Below, in pieces: positions 33,651 to 42,086 of a stretch of 64,000 nt of DNA. The notes beneath the pieces are model-generated. The model searched no databases. It was not told where the DNA came from and saw nothing but the letters and a program-made list of their open reading frames with translations. The stretch comes from Marinirhabdus sp050859505 (GTDB lineage: Bacteria; Bacteroidota; Bacteroidia; Flavobacteriales; Flavobacteriaceae). Position 1 is the stretch's first letter, and every line of letters starts with the position of its first letter. The translations under genes and the position numbers were made by a program. The stretch covers positions 2,046,001 through 2,110,000 of the forward strand of contig NZ_CP193934.1 of NCBI RefSeq assembly GCF_050859505.1, given 5' to 3'.

Positions 33651-34838
33651 ATGGCAAAAGAAACATACGATCGGTCGAAACCACACTTAAACGTAGGTAC
33701 AATTGGACACGTAGATCACGGTAAAACAACTTTAACTGCTGCAATTACTAAAGTATTGGCAGATTTAGGTTTTTCAAAAGCTTCTGCTTTTGATCAAATT
33801 GATAATGCTCCTGAAGAAAAAGAAAGAGGTATTACAATTAACTCTTCACACGTTGAGTACGCAACAGCGAACCGTCATTACGCACACGTTGACTGTCCAG
33901 GTCACGCCGATTACGTAAAGAACATGGTTACTGGTGCTGCACAAATGGACGGCGCTATCTTAGTAGTTGCTGCTACAGATGGTCCAATGCCACAAACACG
34001 TGAGCACATTCTTTTAGGACGTCAGGTAGGTATTCCACGTATCGTTGTATTTATGAATAAAGTAGATATGGTTGATGATGAGGAATTATTGGAACTAGTA
34101 GAAATGGAGATTAGAGATCTTCTTTCTTTCTACGAATATGATGGTGATAACGGACCTGTAATCGCTGGTTCTGCTCTTGGAGCATTAAACGGTGAGCAAA
34201 AATGGGTTGATACGGTTGTTGAATTAATGGCAGCTGTAGATACTTGGATCGAAGAGCCACTTCGTGAAGTAGATAAGCCTTTCTTGATGCCTATTGAAGA
34301 TGTGTTTTCTATTACTGGTCGTGGAACTGTAGCTACAGGACGTATCGAAACTGGTATTGCTAACACTGGGGATCCTGTTGAGATCATTGGTATGGGAGCT
34401 GAGAAATTAAACTCTACTATTACTGGTATTGAAATGTTCCGTCAAATCTTGAACAGAGGTGAAGCTGGAGATAATGCAGGTATTCTTTTAAGAGGTATTG
34501 AGAAATCTCAAATCTCTAGAGGTATGGTAATCACTAAGCCAGGATCTGTAACACCACACGCTAAGTTTAAGGCAGAGGTTTATGTTCTTAAAAAAGAAGA
34601 AGGTGGACGTCACACTCCATTCCATAATAACTACCGTCCACAGTTTTACGTACGTACTACGGATGTAACTGGAAACATTAGTCTTCCTGATGGAGTTGAA
34701 ATGGTAATGCCTGGAGATAACTTAACAATACACGTTGAGCTTATTCAAGCTATCGCAATGAATGTTGGTCTTCGTTTTGCAATCCGTGAGGGTGGTAGAA
34801 CAGTAGGTGCCGGTCAGGTTACTGAAATTTTAGACTAA
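33651..34838 (+). CDS. tuf: Translation elongation factor Tu
   Basis: 395 residues. GTPase motifs: G1 GHVDHGKT near residue 19, the switch I stretch EEKERGITI, G3 DCPGHADY, G4 NKVD. Domains 2 and 3 follow with FSITGRGTVATGRIE and HTPFHNNYRPQFY. It delivers aminoacyl-tRNA to the ribosome. It sits between tRNA-Thr and tRNA-Trp, as in most Bacteroidota, and codon use is strongly biased as for a highly expressed gene. Confidence 0.98.
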   Translation: MAKETYDRSKPHLNVGTIGHVDHGKTTLTAAITKVLADLGFSKASAFDQIDNAPEEKERGITINSSHVEYATANRHYAHVDCPGHADYVKNMVTGAAQMDGAILVVAATDGPMPQTREHILLGRQVGIPRIVVFMNKVDMVDDEELLELVEMEIRDLLSFYEYDGDNGPVIAGSALGALNGEQKWVDTVVELMAAVDTWIEEPLREVDKPFLMPIEDVFSITGRGTVATGRIETGIANTGDPVEIIGMGAEKLNSTITGIEMFRQILNRGEAGDNAGILLRGIEKSQISRGMVITKPGSVTPHAKFKAEVYVLKKEEGGRHTPFHNNYRPQFYVRTTDVTGNISLPDGVEMVMPGDNLTIHVELIQAIAMNVGLRFAIREGGRTVGAGQVTEILD

Positions 34839-34860
34839 TTCAAATATATGTATAAAGGAA

Positions 34861-34889
34861 AAGGTGTTCCGTTTCTAACGGAACGCCTT
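34861..34889 (+). terminator. Hairpin between tuf and tRNA-Trp
   Basis: AAGGTGTTCCGTT (34861-34873) and AACGGAACGCCTT (34877-34889) form a 13-bp stem with one G-U pair and a 3-base loop, followed by GACTTTTA. The T tail is short, so partial termination or processing is likely. Confidence 0.65.
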
Positions 34890-34934
34890 GACTTTTATAA
34901 CGGGTTCACATAGTTATCACTATAAACCCTGTAT

Positions 34935-35007
34935 ACGGGTTTAGCTCAGTTGGTAGAGCACTGGTCTCCAAAACCAGGTGTCGTGAGTTCGAGTCTCTCA
35001 ACCCGTG
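34935..35007 (+). tRNA. tRNA-Trp (anticodon CCA)
   Basis: Acceptor ACGGGTT pairs with AACCCGT; anticodon stem CTGGT/ACCAG with loop CTCCAAA; T-loop GTTCGAGTC. 73 bases. It lies 46 bases before secE. Confidence 0.97.
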
Positions 35008-35053
35008 CAAAGAATCTGAAGATTAATTCAGAAAAAATATAAAACCAATTACA

Positions 35054-35242
35054 ATGGTAAACTATATTAAAGAATCTTATAACGAACTAACAAAACACGT
35101 ATCGTGGCCTGAAATGGGCGAAGCGCAAAAACTTACTGTAATTGTTGCTGTGTTTTCTGTGATTTTAGCATTAGTAGTATTTGGTGTAGATCAAGTATTC
35201 AGCAGCGTTATAGAGCAATATTTTAATTGGATTAAGTCGTAA
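35054..35242 (+). CDS. secE: Preprotein translocase subunit SecE
   Basis: 62 residues, the short single-helix bacterial form. The amphipathic start YIKESYNELTKHVSWPE and the helix after EAQKLTVIVAVFSVILALVVFG are the family pattern. It clamps SecY in the inner membrane. nusG follows after 2 bases. Confidence 0.95.
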   Translation: MVNYIKESYNELTKHVSWPEMGEAQKLTVIVAVFSVILALVVFGVDQVFSSVIEQYFNWIKS

Positions 35243-35244
35243 GT

Positions 35245-35799
35245 ATGACCGAAACAACAAGTACAAAACGATGGTATGTAGTCCGTTCGGTTAGCGGGCA
35301 GGAAAACAAGATTAAAACTGCAATAGACAGAGAAATTACGCGTCTGGATTTGCAGGATTATATCGAGCAAGTTCTTGTTCCTACTGAAAAGGTTGTTCAA
35401 ATTCGTGATGGAAAGAAAATAAACAAAGAACGTGTTTACTTTCCTGGATATATTATGGTTCAAGCGAGTTTGGCAGGTGAAATACCTCATATTATAAAAT
35501 CGATTAACGGAGTTATTGGCTTTTTGGGTGAAACCAAAGGCGGTGAACCGGTGCCACTAAGACAGGCTGAAGTAAATAGAATGTTAGGGAAAGTAGATGA
35601 GCTTTCAGTTCAAGATGATAATGTGAACATTCCTTTTACCATTGGTGAAACCATCAAAGTAATCGACGGTCCTTTTAACGGTTTCAATGGAACGGTTGAG
35701 AAGATAAATGAAGAAAAGCGTAAGCTGGAAGTAATGGTAAAGATTTTCGGAAGAAAAACTCCATTAGAGCTAAGCTATATGCAAGTAGAAAAAGTATAA
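35245..35799 (+). CDS. nusG: Transcription termination/antitermination factor NusG
   Basis: 184 residues. The NGN domain opens with RWYVVRSVSGQENKIK and includes RVYFPGYIMVQ; the C-terminal KOW domain has GETIKVIDGPFNGFNGTVEKIN. It binds RNA polymerase and couples it to Rho or the ribosome. In the conserved secE-nusG-rplKAJL order. Confidence 0.97.
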   Translation: MTETTSTKRWYVVRSVSGQENKIKTAIDREITRLDLQDYIEQVLVPTEKVVQIRDGKKINKERVYFPGYIMVQASLAGEIPHIIKSINGVIGFLGETKGGEPVPLRQAEVNRMLGKVDELSVQDDNVNIPFTIGETIKVIDGPFNGFNGTVEKINEEKRKLEVMVKIFGRKTPLELSYMQVEKV

Positions 35800-35868
35800 T
35801 TGTTACACGCTATAAATAGGTTTTTCTCAGGCTTCCACTTTAGAGAAATCAAATTTTAAACAAATACA

Positions 35869-36306
35869 ATGGCAAAAGAAGTAGATAAAGTAGTAAAACT
35901 GCAAGTTCGCGGAGGAGCGGCAAACCCGTCTCCACCAGTTGGACCAGCATTAGGTGCTGCCGGTGTGAATATCATGGAATTCTGTAAGCAATTTAATGCT
36001 AGAACCCAAGATAAGCAAGGAAAGGTATTGCCTGTACAGATTACGGTTTTTAAAGACAAGTCTTTCGACTTCGTTATTAAGACCCCACCTGCTGCAGTGC
36101 AAATCTTAGAGGCCGCTAAAGCCAAAAAAGGCTCTGGTGAACCACACATCAATAAGGTAGCAACTATTTCCTGGGATCAGGTTAAAACGATTGCGGAAGA
36201 CAAAATGCCAGATCTTAATGCGTTCACCATAGAGTCTGCTATGAAAATGGTAGCTGGTACTGCAAGATCTATGGGAGTTAAAATAAAAGGAGCTGCTCCT
36301 TTTTAA
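35869..36306 (+). CDS. rplK: 50S ribosomal protein uL11
   Basis: 145 residues. VKLQVRGGAANPSPPVGPALG and the loop VNIMEFCKQFNART are the conserved N-terminal signature; the C-terminal rRNA-binding domain ends SMGVKIKGAAPF. It forms the GTPase-associated centre with uL10 and L7/L12. Followed by rplA after 20 bases. Confidence 0.97.
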   Translation: MAKEVDKVVKLQVRGGAANPSPPVGPALGAAGVNIMEFCKQFNARTQDKQGKVLPVQITVFKDKSFDFVIKTPPAAVQILEAAKAKKGSGEPHINKVATISWDQVKTIAEDKMPDLNAFTIESAMKMVAGTARSMGVKIKGAAPF

Positions 36307-36326
36307 TCCAAAAAAGAATCTATAAA

Positions 36327-37022
36327 ATGGCAAGATTAACAAAAAAGCAAAAGGAAGCTGTACAGAAAGTAGAGGATAAGACCTATACTGTTGCTGAAGC
36401 TTCTGCTTTAATAAAAGAGATTTCCACCGTAAATTTTGATCCCTCTGTAGACCTAGCGGTACGCTTAAACGTGGATCCACGTAAAGCAAACCAAATGGTG
36501 CGTGGGGTTGTAACCCTTCCACACGGTACGGGTAAAGACGTGAAGGTGTTAGCATTGGTTACTCCAGATAAGGAAGCCGAAGCTAAAGAAGCTGGAGCAG
36601 ATTACGTTGGATTAGACGAGTACCTCGACAAGATTAAAGGAGGTTGGACAGATGTTGACGTAATTGTAACAATGCCAAGTGTAATGGGTAAATTGGGTCC
36701 TTTAGGACGTGTATTAGGGCCTCGTGGCTTAATGCCTAACCCAAAAACTGGTACTGTAACGATGGACGTTGCTAAGGCAGTTTCAGATGTGAAAGCTGGT
36801 AAAATCGACTTTAAGGTTGATAAAACTGGTATTATTCACGCAGCAGTTGGAAAAGCATCTTTTGATGCTGATAAAATCGCTGGAAACGCAAGAGAATTAT
36901 TAACCACATTGGTAAAATTGAAGCCTCAAGCGGCTAAGGGAGTTTACATTCAGAGCATATTTATGTCTTCTACGATGTCTCCTTCAGTTCAAATTGATAC
37001 TAAAAGATTTACTGAGCAGTAA
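36327..37022 (+). CDS. rplA: 50S ribosomal protein uL1
   Basis: 231 residues. RLNVDPRKANQMVRGVVTLPHGTGK and VMGKLGPLGRVLGPRGLMPNPK are diagnostic. It forms the L1 stalk and in many bacteria represses its own operon by binding the mRNA leader. rplJ follows after 11 bases. Confidence 0.97.
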   Translation: MARLTKKQKEAVQKVEDKTYTVAEASALIKEISTVNFDPSVDLAVRLNVDPRKANQMVRGVVTLPHGTGKDVKVLALVTPDKEAEAKEAGADYVGLDEYLDKIKGGWTDVDVIVTMPSVMGKLGPLGRVLGPRGLMPNPKTGTVTMDVAKAVSDVKAGKIDFKVDKTGIIHAAVGKASFDADKIAGNARELLTTLVKLKPQAAKGVYIQSIFMSSTMSPSVQIDTKRFTEQ

Positions 37023-37033
37023 ACATAGAAGAT

Positions 37034-37555
37034 ATGACTAGAGAAGAAAAATCACAAGTAATTGAAACCTTGACTGCACAGTTATCTGAGAATGCTACTA
37101 TTTATTTAGCAGACATTTCAGGCTTGGATGCAGGAGCTACCTCCAACTTACGTCGTGCTTGTTATAAAGCAGGTGTTAAGTTAAATGTGGTAAAGAATAC
37201 ATTGCTTGCAAAAGCGATGGAAGCTTCAGATAAAGACTTTGGTGAATTAGCCGGAGTACTTAAAGGAAATACTTCTTTAATGGTTTCAGAGGCGAGTAAT
37301 GCGCCAGCGAAAGTTATTAAAGAATTCAGAAAAAAATCTGAGAAGCCTTTACTAAAAGGAGCCTTTATTGAAGAAGCAGTTTATGTAGGAGATGATCAAC
37401 TGGATGCTCTTGTAGATATTAAGTCTAGAGAAGAGCTTATTGGAGACATCGTTGGATTACTTCAATCTCCTGCCAAGAATGTTATTTCTGCACTTAAGAG
37501 TGGAGGAAACACGATTGCAGGTCTTGTAAAAACACTTTCGGAAAGACCCGAATAA
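37034..37555 (+). CDS. rplJ: 50S ribosomal protein uL10
   Basis: 173 residues. The N-terminal rRNA-binding part (LADISGLDAGATSNLRR, VKLNVVKNTLLAKA) is followed by the C-terminal helix that carries L7/L12 dimers (SALKSGGNTIAGLVKTLSER). No L10-type attenuator was looked for beyond the short gap. Confidence 0.96.
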   Translation: MTREEKSQVIETLTAQLSENATIYLADISGLDAGATSNLRRACYKAGVKLNVVKNTLLAKAMEASDKDFGELAGVLKGNTSLMVSEASNAPAKVIKEFRKKSEKPLLKGAFIEEAVYVGDDQLDALVDIKSREELIGDIVGLLQSPAKNVISALKSGGNTIAGLVKTLSERPE

Positions 37556-37610
37556 GCAAAGCACTAATTAAATACAAATAATAAATTACACTTTTTAAAA
37601 ACGATAGAAA

Positions 37611-37985
37611 ATGGCAGATTTAAAAGATTTCGCAGAAAAATTGGTTAACTTAACTGTAAAAGAAGTTAATGAATTAGCAACAATATTAAAAGATGAGTAC
37701 GGTATCGAGCCTGCTGCTGCAGCTGTAGCTGTTGCTGCTGGTGGTGCTGCAGGTGGTGAAGCCGCTGAAGAGCAAACAGAATTTGACGTAATTCTTACAG
37801 CCGCTGGAGGTTCTAAACTTGCAGTTGTAAAACTAGTTAAGGAATTAACTGGTGCTGGTCTTAAAGACGCTAAAGAATTAGTAGACAATGCACCTTCTCC
37901 AATTAAGGAAGGTGTCTCTAAAGACGAGGCTGAAGCTCTTAAAGCTCAACTAGAAGAAGCTGGAGCAGAGGTTGAGCTTAAGTAA
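37611..37985 (+). CDS. rplL: 50S ribosomal protein bL12 (L7/L12)
   Basis: 124 residues. An N-terminal dimerisation helix pair (LTVKEVNELATILKDEYG) is joined by an Ala/Gly-rich hinge (EPAAAAVAVAAGGAAGG) to the C-terminal factor-binding domain (GLKDAKELVDNAPSPIKEGV). It recruits translational GTPases. Confidence 0.97.
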   Translation: MADLKDFAEKLVNLTVKEVNELATILKDEYGIEPAAAAVAVAAGGAAGGEAAEEQTEFDVILTAAGGSKLAVVKLVKELTGAGLKDAKELVDNAPSPIKEGVSKDEAEALKAQLEEAGAEVELK

Positions 37986-38008
37986 GCCAACTACACTTCA
38001 AACCTTAA

Positions 38009-38046
38009 GGTTTAGGTCTTCCGGATAGCCCGGAAAGACCTAAACC
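38009..38046 (+). terminator. Strong hairpin between rplL and rpoB, probable attenuator
   Basis: GGTTTAGGTCTTCCGG (38009-38024) pairs with CCGGAAAGACCTAAACC (38030-38046) with one bulged base and a 5-base loop. Only ATTTT follows, so full termination is unlikely; partial attenuation or RNase processing between rplL and rpoB fits better. Confidence 0.7.
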
Positions 38047-38123
38047 ATTTTGCGTATATAAAGGTGAATACCGAAATGAGTATGCGCACACACCCATAAT
38101 TTTAATTAAAATTCCGTCCATAG

Positions 38124-41100
38124 ATGTCAGCAACGCAAACTGAAAGATTGAATTTTTCCTCTGTACAGAACAAGCCGGATTACCCGGACTTTTTGGACAT
38201 ACAGATTAAATCCTTTCAGGATTTTTTCCAGTTGGAAACCAAGTCAGAAGAAAGAGGTCAAGAAGGATTATATAAGACCTTCTTAGAGAATTTCCCGATT
38301 ACAGATACTCGTAATCAATTTGTATTAGAATTTTTAGACTATTTCGTAGATCCACCAAGATACTCTATTCAAGAGTGTATTGAACGTGGCCTAACGTATA
38401 GTGTGCCTTTGAAAGCACGTCTAAAACTATATTGTACAGATGATGAACATGAAGATTTTGAAACTATCGTACAGGATGTATATTTAGGAACTATTCCTTA
38501 TATGACACCTTCTGGTACTTTTTGCATTAATGGTGCAGAACGTGTGGTAGTATCTCAGTTACACCGTTCCCCTGGTGTTTTCTTTGGACAATCGTTCCAT
38601 GCAAATGGAACCAAATTATATTCAGCTCGTGTAATTCCTTTTAAAGGTTCTTGGATTGAATTTGCTACCGATATCAACAGCGTTATGTACGCTTATATCG
38701 ATAGAAAGAAAAAATTACCTGTAACAACACTTTTCCGTGCAATTGGTTTTGAAAGAGATAAGGATATCCTTGAAATCTTTGACCTTGCAGAAGAAGTAAA
38801 AGCAAGCAAAACAGGACTTAAAAAATATATGGGTCGCAAACTTGCTGCCCGTGTGTTAAAAACATGGCACGAAGATTTCGTAGACGAGGATACTGGTGAA
38901 GTAGTATCTATTGAGCGTAACGAGATTGTTTTGGACCGTGATACGGTTCTTGAAAAAGACCATATTGAAGAGATTTTGGATTCAGGTTCAAAAGCTATTC
39001 TATTGCACAAAGAAGATAACTTGCAGGCAGATTATGCAATTATCCACAACACTTTACAGAAGGATCCTACCAACTCAGAAAAAGAAGCGGTAGAGCACAT
39101 CTACAGACAATTACGTAACGCCGAGCCGCCAGATGAGGAAACCGCTCGTGGCATTATCAACAAGTTGTTCTTCTCAGACCAGAGATACAACCTTGGTGAA
39201 GTAGGACGGTACCGTATGAACAAAAAATTACAGTTGGATATTGAAATGGACAAGCAGGTCTTGACCAAATTAGATATCATCACCATTGTAAAATACCTTA
39301 TTGAGCTTATCAACTCTAAAGCAGAGATTGATGATATTGATCACTTATCGAACCGTCGTGTACGTACCGTAGGGGAACAATTATCGTCTCAGTTTGGTGT
39401 AGGTCTTGCCCGTATGGCAAGAACAATTCGTGAACGTATGAATGTACGTGACAACGAAGTGTTTACACCAATCGATTTGATTAACGCGAAGACCTTGTCT
39501 TCAGTAATTAACTCGTTTTTTGGTACCAACCAGTTGTCTCAGTTTATGGACCAGACCAACCCGCTGGCAGAGATTACGCACAAGCGTCGTCTTTCAGCCC
39601 TAGGGCCAGGTGGTTTGTCTAGAGAACGAGCAGGATTTGAGGTTCGTGATGTTCACTACACACACTACGGAAGGTTATGTCCAATTGAAACTCCTGAAGG
39701 ACCAAACATTGGTCTTATATCTTCACTTTCGGTATATGCCAAGGTGAATAACTTAGGATTTATTGAGACGCCTTACAGAAAAGTTGAAAATGGTAAGATA
39801 GATTTCAAAACTACGCCACAGTACCTTTCAGCTGAAGAAGAAGAAGGACAATTAATTGCACAAGCTAACATCCCGTTAACGAAGGATGGACAGATTGATA
39901 CAGACCGTGTTATTGCACGTATGGAAGGTGACTTCCCTGTAGTAGATCCAACCACCGTGAATTATGCCGATGTTGCACCAAACCAGATTTCGTCTATTTC
40001 GGCGTCGCTCATTCCGTTCCTGGAACATGATGATGCAAACCGTGCCTTGATGGGATCTAACATGATGCGCCAGGCAGTACCTTTATTGTTGGCAGATTCT
40101 CCAATTGTAGGAACTGGGTTGGAACGTCAGGTTGCCAGTGACTCACGTGTATTGATTAATGCAGAAGGCGATGGAGTTGTTGAATATGTAGACGCAAACG
40201 AGATCACTATTAAATATGACCGTACCGAAGAAGCGCGTATGGTTAGTTTTGAAGAGGACTCAAAAACATACCAGTTAGTAAAATTCAGAAAGACGAACCA
40301 AAGTACTTCTATTAACCTGAAGCCTATCGTAAGTAGAGGAGACAGAGTTGCTAAAGGACAGGTTTTATGTCAAGGATATGCCACCGAAAAAGGTGAGTTA
40401 GCGCTTGGACGTAATATGAAAGTAGCCTTTATGCCTTGGAAAGGGTATAACTTTGAGGATGCGATTGTGATTTCTGAAAAAGTAGTTCGCGAAGATATCT
40501 TTACGTCTATTCATATTGATGAGTATTCGCTAGAAGTTCGTGATACAAAGCTTGGTAATGAAGAATTAACAAACGACATTCCTAACGTTTCTGAAGAGGC
40601 TACAAAAGACTTGGACGAAAACGGAATGATTCGCGTAGGTGCTGAAGTGAAGCCAGGTGATATCTTAATTGGTAAGATTACTCCAAAAGGAGAAAGCGAT
40701 CCAACACCAGAAGAGAAATTACTGCGTGCTATCTTTGGTGACAAAGCTGGTGATGTAAAAGATGCTTCCTTAAAAGCATCTCCATCATTACGTGGTGTGG
40801 TAATTAACAAGAAGTTATTCGCTCGCGCTGTAAAAGATAAACGTAAGAGAGCAAAAGATAAAGAAGACATCGCTGCATTAGAAGTGGAGTATGATGGTAA
40901 GTTTGACGCCTTAAAAGATGTAGTAGTTGAAAAACTATTCAATATTGTAGGTGGAAAAACGGCTCAAGGTGTGACAAACGATTTAGGTGAAGTGGTTTTT
41001 CCAAAAGGGAAAAAGTACACGCTTAAAATGCTAAACGCTGTAGATGATTACTCTCACTTAGTAGGAGGTGTTTGGACAACAGATGATGAAACCAATACGA

Positions 41101-41936
41101 TGGTTCGTGACTTGATGCACAACTACCGTATTAAGGAGAATGACTTACAAGGGAACTTGCGTCGTGAGAAGTTTACAATTTCTGTAGGTGATGAATTACC
41201 TTCAGGAATCTTACAACTAGCGAAAGTATATGTTGCTAAAAAACGTAAGCTGAAAGTAGGAGATAAGATGGCGGGACGTCACGGAAACAAGGGTATTGTA
41301 GCTCGTATTGTTCGTGATGAAGATATGCCGTTCTTGGAAGATGGAACTCCAGTAGATATCGTGTTGAACCCACTTGGGGTACCATCACGTATGAACATTG
41401 GTCAAATTTATGAAACGGTACTAGGATGGGCTGGACAAAAATTAGGTAGAAAATATGCTACCCCAATTTTTGACGGAGCAACCATAGACCAGATTAACGA
41501 ATTGACTGACGAAGCTGGAATCCCACGTTACGGACATACCTACTTATATGATGGTGGTACAGGACAACGTTTTGACCAGCCCGCAACCGTAGGTGTTATC
41601 TATATGCTGAAACTAGGACATATGGTAGACGATAAGATGCACGCACGTTCTATAGGACCGTATTCATTAATTACACAACAACCATTGGGTGGTAAAGCCC
41701 AGTTTGGTGGTCAGCGTTTTGGTGAGATGGAGGTATGGGCATTAGAGGCTTATGGAGCTTCAAGTACCCTACGTGAAATATTGACGGTAAAGTCTGATGA
41801 TGTAATTGGTAGAGCAAAAACCTACGAGAGTATCGTAAAAGGGGAAGCTATGCCAGAACCAGGATTGCCAGAATCATTCAACGTACTTATGCACGAATTG
41901 AAAGGTCTGGGACTTGACATTAGATTAGAAGAATAG
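38124..41936 (+). CDS. rpoB: RNA polymerase beta subunit
   Basis: 1270 residues, normal for Bacteroidota. Rif-region signatures are present: FFGTNQLSQFMDQTNPLAEITHKRRLSALGPGG in pieces, then CPIETPEGPNIGLI. Later GDKMAGRHGNKG and the C-terminal GGKAQFGGQRFGEMEVWALEA contact beta-prime and DNA. No substitution in the FMDQTNPL / KRRLSALGPGG core suggests rifampicin resistance by eye. Preceded by a hairpin and separated from rpoC by an unusual repeat-bearing gap. Confidence 0.98.
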   Translation: MSATQTERLNFSSVQNKPDYPDFLDIQIKSFQDFFQLETKSEERGQEGLYKTFLENFPITDTRNQFVLEFLDYFVDPPRYSIQECIERGLTYSVPLKARLKLYCTDDEHEDFETIVQDVYLGTIPYMTPSGTFCINGAERVVVSQLHRSPGVFFGQSFHANGTKLYSARVIPFKGSWIEFATDINSVMYAYIDRKKKLPVTTLFRAIGFERDKDILEIFDLAEEVKASKTGLKKYMGRKLAARVLKTWHEDFVDEDTGEVVSIERNEIVLDRDTVLEKDHIEEILDSGSKAILLHKEDNLQADYAIIHNTLQKDPTNSEKEAVEHIYRQLRNAEPPDEETARGIINKLFFSDQRYNLGEVGRYRMNKKLQLDIEMDKQVLTKLDIITIVKYLIELINSKAEIDDIDHLSNRRVRTVGEQLSSQFGVGLARMARTIRERMNVRDNEVFTPIDLINAKTLSSVINSFFGTNQLSQFMDQTNPLAEITHKRRLSALGPGGLSRERAGFEVRDVHYTHYGRLCPIETPEGPNIGLISSLSVYAKVNNLGFIETPYRKVENGKIDFKTTPQYLSAEEEEGQLIAQANIPLTKDGQIDTDRVIARMEGDFPVVDPTTVNYADVAPNQISSISASLIPFLEHDDANRALMGSNMMRQAVPLLLADSPIVGTGLERQVASDSRVLINAEGDGVVEYVDANEITIKYDRTEEARMVSFEEDSKTYQLVKFRKTNQSTSINLKPIVSRGDRVAKGQVLCQGYATEKGELALGRNMKVAFMPWKGYNFEDAIVISEKVVREDIFTSIHIDEYSLEVRDTKLGNEELTNDIPNVSEEATKDLDENGMIRVGAEVKPGDILIGKITPKGESDPTPEEKLLRAIFGDKAGDVKDASLKASPSLRGVVINKKLFARAVKDKRKRAKDKEDIAALEVEYDGKFDALKDVVVEKLFNIVGGKTAQGVTNDLGEVVFPKGKKYTLKMLNAVDDYSHLVGGVWTTDDETNTMVRDLMHNYRIKENDLQGNLRREKFTISVGDELPSGILQLAKVYVAKKRKLKVGDKMAGRHGNKGIVARIVRDEDMPFLEDGTPVDIVLNPLGVPSRMNIGQIYETVLGWAGQKLGRKYATPIFDGATIDQINELTDEAGIPRYGHTYLYDGGTGQRFDQPATVGVIYMLKLGHMVDDKMHARSIGPYSLITQQPLGGKAQFGGQRFGEMEVWALEAYGASSTLREILTVKSDDVIGRAKTYESIVKGEAMPEPGLPESFNVLMHELKGLGLDIRLEE

Positions 41937-42020
41937 TAAAAAAGTACGCAGTACGCAGTATGCAGTAGTCAGTTTGATATTGCAAAGCGATTTTTAAACT
42001 GACTCCTGCGTACTAACTAC

Positions 42021-42075
42021 TGATTTACTGAATACTGATTTACTGAATACTGATTTACTGAATACTGAATTACTG
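42021..42075. repeat. 15-bp tandem repeat in the rpoB-rpoC gap
   Basis: TGATTTACTGAATAC is repeated perfectly three times (42021-42065) with a partial fourth copy. Just upstream, AGTACGCAG...AGTCAGTTT (41943-41974) is complementary to AAACTGACTCCTGCGTACT (41996-42014), so the gap can fold into a long imperfect hairpin before the repeats. Confidence 0.8.
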
Positions 42076-42086
42076 ATAAAAGCATT

